Below are positions 1 to 8,833 of a DNA stretch of 64,000 nucleotides, one piece after another (position 1 is the first letter of the stretch; every line of letters begins with the position of its first letter). Under the pieces are notes generated by a model that searched no databases, had not been told where the DNA came from, and was given only the letters and a program-made list of their open reading frames with translations. The stretch spans positions 372,001-436,000 of the forward strand of contig NZ_MODU01000004.1 of assembly GCF_001885075.1 (NCBI RefSeq). The letters are read 5' to 3'. A program made the position numbers and the translations under genes. This DNA is from Alteromonas sp. V450. GTDB taxonomy: Bacteria; Pseudomonadota; Gammaproteobacteria; Enterobacterales; Alteromonadaceae.

Positions 1-638
1 GCCACAATTTTGCGCTTATCTTGTCCTTACCAACGTGGTTTTTTGCTACAACTATTGCTGCTCTCATCCTTGTAACCCTGTTTATGCCGGCCTATCTCTT
101 TATATTGATATGTTTAAAACCCTTTGGTAGAGAACGTTTGTGGCACGCAAAGCACTATCGTTTTGTGCTATCTACAGCCTTAATTCGATATATCTGGACT
201 TTCGCGATTGCTGTTCAACTTGTTGTGTTGTCGAGCCAAATTGGTTTTTTAGATTTGTTCAGTAGTGATGAGGGAACGCCTCTGATTACTGTAGAACGAA
301 CATGGAAAGGCAATTCAGATCGTAACGACGTCCCGCGTGAGAGCGCAAACGTAGATGATAACGAACAGCTAGAAGCGGATTTAACCGCGCTTTTAGATGA
401 CGCCGAGCAGAAAAGCCTTAGATTTAGCAAAGCACAGCGCGACTTACTTGCGGCATTTATCTATCGATTTGAAGCAGATAGCCGCTCTCGGTGCGCTCAT
501 CCGCAGCAAACACGGGTGATTGAACTCAACGACTATGAAATTTTACAAATAGCCGTGTCGCCAGAAAGTGAAAATGGCTATACATATTCTGTTCAACCAT
601 GCCGTTCGGCGGCCATTGGAGGTGATGAAAATAGCTAA
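1..638 (+). CDS. Membrane protein, 5' partial
   Basis: The reading frame is open to the left edge of the window, so the true start may lie outside; the first internal start candidate is a TTG at 21. Two hydrophobic segments are visible, at about residues 5-33 and 55-72 counted from that TTG. A soluble, charged C-terminal part of about 130 residues follows. I do not recognise the family. The protein is probably an inner-membrane protein with a cytoplasmic or periplasmic tail. It ends shortly before a convergent acetyltransferase gene. Confidence 0.6.
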   Translation, partial: HNFALILSLPTWFFATTIAALILVTLFMPAYLFILICLKPFGRERLWHAKHYRFVLSTALIRYIWTFAIAVQLVVLSSQIGFLDLFSSDEGTPLITVERTWKGNSDRNDVPRESANVDDNEQLEADLTALLDDAEQKSLRFSKAQRDLLAAFIYRFEADSRSRCAHPQQTRVIELNDYEILQIAVSPESENGYTYSVQPCRSAAIGGDENS

Positions 639-654
639 TGTGTTTTTAGAAACG

Positions 655-1257
655 TCAGCGAGGTTTATTCAATTGGAAATGTAGATGCGCCTTAACAGCA
701 CACCATTCGCTGTTAATGATCGAGAAAACGACAGTGTCGCGATAACCGCCGTTTCGCAGCTTCTGATGATTGCGTAATACACCGTCTTGTTTTGCACCAA
801 GTCGAGCGATGGCTTGTCGCGAACCGTGATTATGCCAACTGGTTCTAAACTCAACGGCTATTGTATTTAGCGTTTCAAACGCATGCGTCAGCAATAACAG
901 CTTACTCTCAGTGTTTACCGCAGTTTTCTGTACACGTTTGGCATACCATGTATAGCCTATTTCGACGCGGTGGTTGTTTGCATCGGCATTACAAAAGCGA
1001 GTCGAACCAATGACCGTGCCCGTGGATTTTTCAATTACGACGAATGGCAAAGCCACCCCTTCATCTTTCTGTCTCAATGCTTCTTGCACATAATCTTCAA
1101 TAGTGTCAACGCTTGGAACTTGAGTAAACCATAAGTTCCATAGTTCACCATCACTAGCGGCTTCAAGTAAAGGTGCAATGTGAGAATGTGTTAGCGGAGC
1201 AAGCGTAATTGTCTTGGCATCTAGCTGTACATCTGTTAGCCACGTGTTACTTTCCAT
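655..1257 (-). CDS. GNAT family N-acetyltransferase (RimJ/RimL-like)
   Basis: This 200-residue protein has the layout of RimJ/RimL-type acetyltransferases. An N-terminal part contains 'LAPLTHSHIAPLLEAASDGE'. The motif-A strand 'VEIGYTWYAKRVQKTAVN' is central, and 'AFETLNTIAVEFRTSWHN' with 'SRQAIARLGAKQDGVLR' follows. Such enzymes move acetyl from acetyl-CoA to an amine, often a protein N-terminus. The substrate cannot be read from sequence. The usual glutamine/glycine-rich CoA loop is degenerate here, as in several members of the family. It stands alone and is convergent with the membrane protein upstream. Confidence 0.8.
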   Translation of the reverse strand: MESNTWLTDVQLDAKTITLAPLTHSHIAPLLEAASDGELWNLWFTQVPSVDTIEDYVQEALRQKDEGVALPFVVIEKSTGTVIGSTRFCNADANNHRVEIGYTWYAKRVQKTAVNTESKLLLLTHAFETLNTIAVEFRTSWHNHGSRQAIARLGAKQDGVLRNHQKLRNGGYRDTVVFSIINSEWCAVKAHLHFQLNKPR

Positions 1258-1332
1258 TTTGATTTTCTCGTCGTTCTAGTCAAGGTCCCTCTTGCTTCAA
1301 ACCATACCATAGGCAACGAAATAATGCTTTAC

Positions 1333-2043
1333 TTAGCGTGGACCTCTGACGCAACGAACGCTAAACATATAGTCTTTGTTTAGCTTAGCCCTTCTAATTT
1401 CGCCTTTATGTGAGTTCCACCACGAATAGGCTAGGGTACGAGCGTAAGCCTCTTTGTCGGTGGCGCTCGTACTTGTCCAAAATTCAGTGTACATTCCCTG
1501 CGTTATGTACCAGTTACCTATCTTTACGCCCGCTGCCGTTGCGCCAAATTGAAATTGATTAACTTTAGCCTGATCGAATTTTTTAAACAGGCTATTAGGC
1601 TGCTCCGCTTTTAGCGTAATAGCAATGTCGTTGCTTCCGCGCCAGCCTTCTTGTGCCAGCTCGCTTTGTGCTACACCAATAGCGCGTTCCATTTCCTGCC
1701 AATCAGCGTCGGTCGCTATGCGCCATCCAGCAGGACACAGCTTTCGCTCGTCGTTTACGTCTTGCCAGTGATAAAGCCGTCCATATTTTAGTAGGTTCTT
1801 CTCGTCGTCTTTTGGAATAAACCCAGAACCAACAGGGCTTCCATCTTGAAACGTAGTAGCGCGAAGGTTTTCTGCAAACCACTCAAGTTTCCCTATTTTT
1901 ACGGTTTTATAGCGATTACCTTCCACGTCTTGAAAAGTATTCTGGCTGCCATCAAACGCCAGATTTGAAGTGTTCATAGAAGCTGGAACTGAGGGCGAAG
2001 AGGTCATCATAAAAAATCCTAAAATAAAAACGGCTTTTCTCAT
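1333..2043 (-). CDS. Secreted FISUMP-domain protein
   Basis: The protein resembles the 'Fibrobacter succinogenes major paralogous domain' family. The typical signatures are 'VKIGKLEWFAENLRATTFQDG', 'GRLYHWQDVNDERKLCPAGW' (read across residues) and a C-terminal 'FWTSTS...YMFSVRCVRG'. I start it at ATG 2043 (MRKAVFILGFF), which gives a cleavable hydrophobic N-terminus. An upstream extension of the frame would overlap the dehydrogenase gene. The function of FISUMP domains is unknown; they are found in exported proteins. It lies 24 bases downstream of the dehydrogenase on the same strand and may be cotranscribed. Confidence 0.7.
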   Translation of the reverse strand: MRKAVFILGFFMMTSSPSVPASMNTSNLAFDGSQNTFQDVEGNRYKTVKIGKLEWFAENLRATTFQDGSPVGSGFIPKDDEKNLLKYGRLYHWQDVNDERKLCPAGWRIATDADWQEMERAIGVAQSELAQEGWRGSNDIAITLKAEQPNSLFKKFDQAKVNQFQFGATAAGVKIGNWYITQGMYTEFWTSTSATDKEAYARTLAYSWWNSHKGEIRRAKLNKDYMFSVRCVRGPR

Positions 2044-2066
2044 TTCATCAACATTCAATTTAGCAA

Positions 2067-3017
2067 TTAAAACGACCAGGTAAAGTCTGTCGCTTCTTCT
2101 GATACGGCCCAAAGTTTTGTTAGCACTTCTTTGTCTACAGCAAACTCCTCCAATTTACCCTCTCCAACAGGGCCGCCAAAATTCATTAACCCTGTCGGTC
2201 CATAATAGGCACGCTGTTTAAGGTTATTTTCGGTGGCACACATCACTTCAGGATAGGCGCCTTTCTCGGCAGACTGCGCCAGCCCTATTTTCACCATAAA
2301 GGACCAAGAAATACGGGTTACCCAGTTAGCACTTTCTCGTATAAGGGTGGTGTTCGACGCTCCGGGGTGACACACAAACACCTGCACGTGTTTGTTATGT
2401 GCTTTTACTTTGTCTTGTAGTTCGTACGCAAACATCATTTGCGCCAGTTTACTTTGGCTGTATACCTTATTGGGGTTGTAATTTTTGTCCCAGTTCATGT
2501 CATTAAACTGCATGGTTCTTAGGCCCATTTTATGCCCTTCACTGGCAACGACTACAATGCGTCCTTTCGACTCATTGATACGATCGAATAACAAACCACA
2601 CAGTAAAAAGTGACCGTAATGGTTTACGCCTAATTGGCTTTCAAAACCATCCTCGGTTAATTGTTGCGTTGATATTTGTGCAATAGCAGCATTACAAATT
2701 AGCGCGTCGATAGTAGGAACTTGAGATAAGATTTCTTTTGCTGACTGTCTCACAGCGCTAAGGCTGCTTAGGTCAAGGCGTATATAGCTGACATTGGCCT
2801 CGTTACCAAACTCTTGCTTCAACGTAGCAATAGCGTCATGGGATTTGCTCGGGCTTCGGTTCAACATAACGACTTTCGCACCTTTGGAAAGTAGAATACG
2901 TGTAGCCTCAAACCCAGCGCCCGTATTTGCGCCTGTTATTAAAAACGTCTTACCGTTTGCGCTTTCAATACGAGATGGCGTCCAACCGCCTTTTCCAAAT
3001 AGATTACTCTTTGTCAT
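2067..3017 (-). CDS. Short-chain dehydrogenase/reductase
   Basis: This is a classical SDR: the NAD(P)-binding TGANTGAG is at residues 28-35, CNAA near 108-111, Ser159, and the catalytic Tyr186-x3-Lys190 (YSQSK). The long form of about 316 residues resembles retinol dehydrogenase/WWOX-like SDRs, which oxidise or reduce a hydroxyl or carbonyl group with NAD(P). The substrate is unknown. I chose ATG 3017 because AAAGGTG lies 9 bases upstream; a GTG 9 bases earlier is the alternative. It is divergent from an AraC-type regulator, which probably controls it. Confidence 0.85.
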   Translation of the reverse strand: MTKSNLFGKGGWTPSRIESANGKTFLITGANTGAGFEATRILLSKGAKVVMLNRSPSKSHDAIATLKQEFGNEANVSYIRLDLSSLSAVRQSAKEILSQVPTIDALICNAAIAQISTQQLTEDGFESQLGVNHYGHFLLCGLLFDRINESKGRIVVVASEGHKMGLRTMQFNDMNWDKNYNPNKVYSQSKLAQMMFAYELQDKVKAHNKHVQVFVCHPGASNTTLIRESANWVTRISWSFMVKIGLAQSAEKGAYPEVMCATENNLKQRAYYGPTGLMNFGGPVGEGKLEEFAVDKEVLTKLWAVSEEATDFTWSF

Positions 3018-3217
3018 CAGCTTCACACCTTTTGCTACTAAATTTGTATACTTGTAATATAATGACTAATGGTTGGGTAAAGTAGGCGAAAAACTCTTAA
3101 AAACTTGCCTAATCGTATCGCCTTGTTGTTTAGGGTGAAGTTTGCTGCTAGATTACATAACGCAAAAAATCAAAGAGCACGGCGTAAATAAAAGATGAGG
3201 TAGTGGTTTAAAACGCT

Positions 3218-4117
3218 ATGAGCAAAGCACTAATAAAGCAGTTAATTGAAGAGAAAGTGGAAAGCAGCGGCTTATACGATACCGGGATCGACGGTGTTCA
3301 ACTTTTTAAAATAACACAGCCCATCGAATGTGCTCCTGTAGTATACGAACCGTCACTAACTGCTATTGTTCACGGTGGTAAAGAAGCCATTTTGAATGGA
3401 GATAAGCATACCTTTAACTCCAGCAAATATACTTGCTGCACCATGTCTATGCCTGTAGAGGCGGGCATTCCCGATGCTTCTGAGGAGAGCCCACTGCTGG
3501 GGGTTTATATTTCTTTAAATAGCAGATTGATGACCGATTTAGCTATTGAGTTTGAAAGTGTAGGCGGTAATTTCAGTCAATCGTCAGCTTCGTCTGCACC
3601 CTCGGGCATTGCTTCAGCCCGCTGGGATGCTGATTTTACCGATGCCCTATATCGCTTACTTCTTCTCACTGATAATGCTACCGATATTGCTATGTTAGCC
3701 AGTACGCGTTTGCGCGAGTTGTATTACTCGGTATTAAAAGGAGAAGCGGGTAGCACAGTAAGAGGTAGTTTTGGCGTAGGCAATGCCATAGGACGGGCTA
3801 TTGAGTACCTGGCCTCCCATGTAAATGAAAACGTCACTATTGATGATATGGCCAGTAAGATAGGTATGAGTAAGGCCGTATTTCATCGTAAATTTAAACA
3901 AGCCACTACTATGTCGCCTATTCAGTTTGTTAAATCGATGCGGTTGAATAACGCAGCCAAACGAATAGCTGAGGGCACAAACGTAAGTGTTGCAGCAATG
4001 GATGTTGGCTATATGAGCTCGTCGCAATTTAGTCGAGATTTTAAGCGAATGTATGGCTTATCGCCGAAGCAATGGGAAAAACAAAATAAAGCAAAAGCTA
4101 CGGCCATGTTGCAATAG
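3218..4117 (+). CDS. AraC family transcriptional regulator
   Basis: This 299-residue protein has an N-terminal AraC_N-type effector domain (about residues 20-170) and a C-terminal double helix-turn-helix. The latter shows 'DDMASKIGMSKAVFHRKFKQ' and 'YMSSSQFSRDFKRMYGLSP'. Proteins with this N-domain, such as the YqhC group, commonly activate a neighbouring oxidoreductase gene. Here the dehydrogenase is divergent across about 200 bases, which fits. Target and inducer are inferred from position only. Confidence 0.85.
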   Translation: MSKALIKQLIEEKVESSGLYDTGIDGVQLFKITQPIECAPVVYEPSLTAIVHGGKEAILNGDKHTFNSSKYTCCTMSMPVEAGIPDASEESPLLGVYISLNSRLMTDLAIEFESVGGNFSQSSASSAPSGIASARWDADFTDALYRLLLLTDNATDIAMLASTRLRELYYSVLKGEAGSTVRGSFGVGNAIGRAIEYLASHVNENVTIDDMASKIGMSKAVFHRKFKQATTMSPIQFVKSMRLNNAAKRIAEGTNVSVAAMDVGYMSSSQFSRDFKRMYGLSPKQWEKQNKAKATAMLQ

Positions 4118-4338
4118 TTTTGAGTCACCGAAATTTTGCGATTCTAGTCGTAAGAAGGCTTTTTATATTACGTCATCACTTTCATTATCGCACAGAGCCC
4201 TGACCGACTTGACGCACTTTGTTTGGCCGACCTCACTTTGGTAAAAGAAGGTTTAGGCAGCGTGATTAATAAAACCACGCTAAGGTAATTTGTCATGGCT
4301 TGTAGTTTGCGCACCTAAGCTTGCAAGAGTAGAGCGAG

Positions 4339-5028
4339 TTATTCTCGTTTTAGCCTTCTAACTGTAAAGGCAAGCAGTGCCAAACTAAGTATAGCGAAAG
4401 TTGAAGGTTCTGGAACAGTTTCAATACTTTTAATTGGAGTGGCTATCCTACTTATAAATGAAACATCATAAGCGCTTTGGTAGCGTTGGTTTACCCCATC
4501 TCTGTAATAAAAGCTGATATCGCTAAAGAAGCTGGAACTAGGAAGGGTAACAAGGTGAATCCCTGTAAATGAGACCTTGTCGGTATCAATCTTTATAATT
4601 TCTTCACCTGCTGTGTGTGCTTCTGATTGTCGACGGTACTGTGCGTAAGATTGTTTATCATAAAAGTTAAACCCGTCACCTTCCATCTGGGCTTGATCAA
4701 ATAAGCGCCAAAAAGAGTCTAGAGCGACATTATCTATCATCAATACATCGTTCGAAGTATCGGTGCAACCATCCCCACCTCTAGCGGAGCCAGAGCAAAA
4801 CTTCTTAATCTTGTTTCCCGATTCAAAATCTGCGATCTCCGAAGCATCGTCGAAATCAAACGTCAGTGAAAGCGTTTCCCCGACTTTCTTAGTCAGATAG
4901 TCACCTCTTACATTAGTAACTTCGAATGTCCATGTTTCTGAAATGAGCCCGGCATGAGCGGTGGTGAACACAAAGGTAGTAGCAAAAAGTACCCATGCTT
5001 TTATAGTATTTAAAGTCTTAAACTTCAT
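4339..5028 (-). CDS. PEP-CTERM sorted exported protein
   Basis: This 229-residue protein begins with a Sec signal peptide (MKFKTLNTIKAWVLFATTF, cleavage near AHA-GLIS). It ends with a textbook PEP-CTERM tail: VPEPST, a hydrophobic helix, then a basic end RRLKRE. Such proteins are processed by an exosortase and go to the surface or extracellular polysaccharide. The middle is a beta-rich domain with two Cys near 'FCSGSARGGDGCTD'; its role is not known. I start at ATG 5028 because AAGGAA lies just upstream. No exosortase gene is in this window. Confidence 0.85.
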   Translation of the reverse strand: MKFKTLNTIKAWVLFATTFVFTTAHAGLISETWTFEVTNVRGDYLTKKVGETLSLTFDFDDASEIADFESGNKIKKFCSGSARGGDGCTDTSNDVLMIDNVALDSFWRLFDQAQMEGDGFNFYDKQSYAQYRRQSEAHTAGEEIIKIDTDKVSFTGIHLVTLPSSSFFSDISFYYRDGVNQRYQSAYDVSFISRIATPIKSIETVPEPSTFAILSLALLAFTVRRLKRE

Positions 5029-5300
5029 GAAATATTCCTTTTTTATTTTTATCATATTAAGCAAAATACAAGCGGTGAGCTGAAAGCAAAAAATATGCCT
5101 TAGAAATTAAAAGCTTGCACGATGGGTGTTGAGCTTGGTCAACTGTTATTTCTTACAGACTACTGTAAAAAAAGCTGACATTTTTGCTGTGGCTTATAAG
5201 CGCTGTTTTCTTTTCACAATACGCTTTTTCAAAACGATTGCGGTATTTTACAGGTAATATTTACGCTTCAAAAAAATGTTGTTTTAAAAAATAGAAATGC

Positions 5301-5338
5301 AAAAAAGCTCGCGACAGCAAACTGTGGCGAGCTTTTTA
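5301..5338 (-). terminator. Rho-independent terminator after asnS
   Basis: A hairpin with stem CTCGC-ACAG / CTGT-GCGAG and a four-base loop is flanked by A-run and T-run on its two sides. It follows the asnS stop on the minus strand. The symmetric flanks would let it also stop transcription from the other direction. Confidence 0.8.
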
Positions 5339-5358
5339 TTTATTGATACAGCAACCGC

Positions 5359-6756
5359 TTAGAAGCTAGCGTTGCCTGGTGTACGTGGGAATGGGATCAC
5401 GTCACGTACGTTTTGCATGCCGGTTACGTATGCTACAAGACGCTCGAAACCAAGACCGAAACCTGAGTGAGGTACGGTGCCGTAGCGGCGAAGGTCGCGG
5501 TACCATGCGTAGTCTTCTTTCGATAGACCCATTTCGTCAAGGCGAGCATCGAAAACGTCCAGGCGCTCTTCACGCTGTGAACCACCGATGATTTCACCAA
5601 TGCCAGGTGCAAGTACATCCATTGCCGCAACGGTCTTACCGTCATCGTTAATGCGCATGTAGAACGCTTTAATATCTTTCGGGTAGTTCTGCATGATAAT
5701 TGGCGCACCAACGTGCTCTTCTGCAAGATAGCGCTCATGCTCAGAAGATAAATCGATACCCCATTCAACAGGGAATTCGAATTCTTTGCCGCAGTTTTGC
5801 AGAATTTCGATAGCGTCTGTGTAGTCCATGCGAACAAAGTCAGAGCTTACTAACTTTTCTAAACGCTCAATGGCGTCTTTCTTAATACGCTGAGCAAAGA
5901 ACGCCATGTCGTCAGGCAGTTCTTCAAGCACGGCTTTACATACATATTTCAGCATGTCTTCAGCAAGCTGTGCTACATCTTTCAATTCAGCAAACGCCAC
6001 TTCAGGCTCAATCATCCAAAATTCGGCAAGGTGGCGAGACGTGTTTGAGTTCTCTGCCCGGAATGTAGGCCCGAAGGTGTACACCTTAGACATAGCTGTA
6101 CAGTAAGTTTCAACGTTAAGCTGACCCGATACCGTAAGGTAGGTTTCTTTGCCGAAGAAATCTTCTGAGTAGTCAACATTACCTTTGTCGTCGCGTGGAA
6201 GGTTCATCATATCAAGCGTTGATACGCGGAACATTTCACCTGCACCTTCTGTATCGCTAGCCGTTAGAATAGGTGTAGAGATCCAGAAGTATCCTTTTTC
6301 GTGGAAGAAACGGTGAATAGCCTGCGACAAACAGTTGCGTACGCGGGTTACCGCGCCGATAACGTTCGTGCGTGGGCGAAGGTGCGCATATTCGCGAAGG
6401 TACTCAATGCTGTGGCGCTTAGCGGCCATTGGGTAGGTATCAGGGTTTTCTACCCAACCTAAAACTTCAACGTCAGTCGCGTCAATTTCAACAGCTTGGC
6501 CTTGGCCTTGAGACTCTTTCACTGTACCGGTAACCGACAGTGAGCAGCCCGCTGTCAAGCGTTGGATATCGGCATAATTTGACAGAGAATTGAGCGCAAT
6601 AACTTGTACAGGATCGAAGCAACTACCGTCGTGTAGTGCAATAAATGATAATCCCGCTTTAGAGTCGCGGCGTGTTCTCACCCAACCCTTTACGGTTACC
6701 GATTCGCCAACGGCGTACTTCCCTTTAAGTACGTCAACTACGGGCGCATGCGTCAT
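5359..6756 (-). CDS. asnS: Asparaginyl-tRNA synthetase
   Basis: The enzyme charges tRNA-Asn with asparagine in the cytoplasm. The 465 residues match the usual length (about 466 in E. coli). An N-terminal OB-fold anticodon-binding domain (about 1-110, '[20 protein letters not shown]') precedes the class II catalytic core. Motif 2 appears as '[21 protein letters not shown]' read across residues, and motif 3 as '[15 protein letters not shown]'. A GGAG ribosome site precedes ATG 6756. It is monocistronic, with a terminator directly behind it. Confidence 0.97.
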   Translation of the reverse strand: MTHAPVVDVLKGKYAVGESVTVKGWVRTRRDSKAGLSFIALHDGSCFDPVQVIALNSLSNYADIQRLTAGCSLSVTGTVKESQGQGQAVEIDATDVEVLGWVENPDTYPMAAKRHSIEYLREYAHLRPRTNVIGAVTRVRNCLSQAIHRFFHEKGYFWISTPILTASDTEGAGEMFRVSTLDMMNLPRDDKGNVDYSEDFFGKETYLTVSGQLNVETYCTAMSKVYTFGPTFRAENSNTSRHLAEFWMIEPEVAFAELKDVAQLAEDMLKYVCKAVLEELPDDMAFFAQRIKKDAIERLEKLVSSDFVRMDYTDAIEILQNCGKEFEFPVEWGIDLSSEHERYLAEEHVGAPIIMQNYPKDIKAFYMRINDDGKTVAAMDVLAPGIGEIIGGSQREERLDVFDARLDEMGLSKEDYAWYRDLRRYGTVPHSGFGLGFERLVAYVTGMQNVRDVIPFPRTPGNASF

Positions 6757-7073
6757 GTTAATTTCTCCGTCTTACTAGTGTTATGTTGCTGCCGACTTTC
6801 GGTTCGCTGTCAACAGCACAGTGCATTGCATTATCAATAAAAAGTGCACGTTAAATTTGTTTATGGTCAATGTTTTTGGACTGTCATGCCGATAACAAGA
6901 ATACTAACGAAAACGATATAGCGTTTTTGCTTAACTTTACGTGTTATTGTGATAAATACTGGGCAATGCCATTGTGTCCAATAGCACGGTAGTATACCCA
7001 ACATAATGTGGGATGCCAGAGAACTGAGTGACAAATAGGAAATAAAAATGTCGATTTACTGGGTTAAGTACCA
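6757..7073. other. Divergent intergenic region
   Basis: This 317-base gap carries the leaders of asnS (minus) and of the small membrane protein (plus). I see no gene, tRNA or convincing hairpin. Promoters for both directions must lie here, but no clean -35/-10 pair stood out. Confidence 0.5.
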
Positions 7074-7505
7074 ATGAACGCCCCTGAAGCTGAAAAAAAT
7101 GCGCAATCAAATTCGCGAGACAGTGTAATAACCTACGAAAAACTCGCAGAAAGGCGTTCTACGCCTAGAGATAAAACCCCCTTTTTCAGGGTGATGTTGG
7201 CGCTAAACATCTTGGGATGGGTGGGGTTAGTCGTTGCTTTACTGCTGTTCCACTATGCCCGGCCAGATTTTGTTAGCGGTGTTCAATCGTATTGGGGTAT
7301 AGAAGGTGATACCAGTTGGTCACAAACGCATTTGTCGGCTATGACAATAATGCTGCAAATATGCTTAGTGCTAAGTTTGATAAGTATTGTTATGAGAGCT
7401 AGACGAAATCGAAGACAATCTGATAATTTCGGCGTTAACCTCTTTGTGCTGCTTGCTATCGTCATTATTAGCCTAATAACGCTAGCGACAACGCTGGGGT
7501 TTTGA
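7074..7505 (+). CDS. Small membrane protein of unknown function
   Basis: This 143-residue protein has a charged N-terminal 40 residues and then three hydrophobic segments at about 42-62, 87-106 and 122-141. The basic stretch RARRNRRQ after the second segment suggests a cytoplasmic loop. I do not recognise the family. The ribosome site is weak. It is convergent with the antiporter gene downstream. Confidence 0.6.
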   Translation: MNAPEAEKNAQSNSRDSVITYEKLAERRSTPRDKTPFFRVMLALNILGWVGLVVALLLFHYARPDFVSGVQSYWGIEGDTSWSQTHLSAMTIMLQICLVLSLISIVMRARRNRRQSDNFGVNLFVLLAIVIISLITLATTLGF

Positions 7506-7604
7506 TTGTCTATGCCCGCTGGCATTTTGATACAGTGCTGGTTTGTCATGGGGCGGTGTCTGTAGGAGAAAATACGCCATATTGACACCGCTAGTTAAGC
7601 ACTT

Positions 7605-8573
7605 TTATATAAACGCAGCTTGAATCAGCCAGTATGTATATATCGCGTATGCAAGTAAAAAGGCACCGCCTTCCAAACGGTTTAATCGACCCTGGCGTTT
7701 TATGCCTATACAGAAAATAAACAAAGCGACTGTTGAAGCAAGCATAACTACCACGTCACGGTACAAAAAGTCTGCGGCAACCGACATGGGTTGAATTGTG
7801 CCCGCAATACCTACAACCGCTAGTGTATTAAACATATTTGAGCCAATAACGTTACCTATTGCTAAGTCGTGTTCTCCCTTTTTCACGGCGACCAACGATG
7901 AGGCAAGTTCTGGTAGGGAAGTGCCGATTGCAATGACGGTTAATCCTATAATGGTATCACTGACGCCAAAATAGGACGCCACCTCTACCGCGCCCCAAAC
8001 AAGCATTCGTGAGCTAGCAACAAGAAGAAGAAGCCCTGCTATTAACCAGACTACATGAGTTTTCACTGTGCCCTCAGCGGCATTGATTTCGTCACTGTAT
8101 TCGTCGGCGAGGGCGTCTTTATCACCTTTCATACCAGTGTAAATGCTCCAAGAAATAAGCAGTACAAACAGTCCTAATAATGAAAAAGCATCATCTTTAG
8201 AGACGCGTTGATCTAATACTTGCCAACCTGCAAAAAAAGTAATGCCGAGAAGAACAGGCAGCTCTTTTTTGATAATTTCAGATTTAACAGCAATGGGGCT
8301 TATAACAGCTGTCAGTCCTAGAATGAGCATAATGTTGGCGATATTTGAACCGTAAGCATTGCCCAAAGCAATACCTGAATTGCCCTGCATTGCAGCAAAT
8401 ATTGATACGATAATTTCAGGGGCTGAGGTACCAAAGCCAATAATCAGCATACCAATTAGGAGAGGAGAAACGCCAAAGTGGTTGGCTACAGATGCAGAAC
8501 CTCCAACAAATTTTTCCGCACTCCATAGCAGAACAGGTAAGCCGATAAGAATAGCCAACGTGGCTAATAACAT
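7605..8573 (-). CDS. Calcium/sodium antiporter (CaCA, YrbG-like)
   Basis: This 322-residue inner-membrane protein has the two inverted alpha-repeats of the Ca2+:cation antiporter superfamily: 'GFGTSAPEI...GNAYGSNIANIMLILGL' and 'AIGTSLPELASSLVAV...GNVIGSNMFNTL'. The acidic residues in the GTSxPE motifs bind the cation. It has about ten membrane segments and the length of YrbG. A good AAGGAG site precedes ATG 8573. The transported ion pair is inferred from the family. Confidence 0.92.
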   Translation of the reverse strand: MLLATLAILIGLPVLLWSAEKFVGGSASVANHFGVSPLLIGMLIIGFGTSAPEIIVSIFAAMQGNSGIALGNAYGSNIANIMLILGLTAVISPIAVKSEIIKKELPVLLGITFFAGWQVLDQRVSKDDAFSLLGLFVLLISWSIYTGMKGDKDALADEYSDEINAAEGTVKTHVVWLIAGLLLLVASSRMLVWGAVEVASYFGVSDTIIGLTVIAIGTSLPELASSLVAVKKGEHDLAIGNVIGSNMFNTLAVVGIAGTIQPMSVAADFLYRDVVVMLASTVALFIFCIGIKRQGRLNRLEGGAFLLAYAIYTYWLIQAAFI

Positions 8574-8833
8574 AGTTTCTCCTTAGGACGTTGTATACAC
8601 GAGATATTCGTTACACTCGTTCACGATACTTACAATTTTAAACACGGGGCATCGGTTATTTATTTGTGCAAACACATCAGTTTTTGTTGTCATAACGATG
8701 AAAAAAAGCCGTGCTGATATCACTTTGCAAATCGCACATTAAGCGTAAACTCTTCTCAAAATTTGCCCGCGTTCACGTTTTATACACTCTCGGGTAATTG
8801 TAACCGACTACACATTTTTTAGAAGCGAATTAC

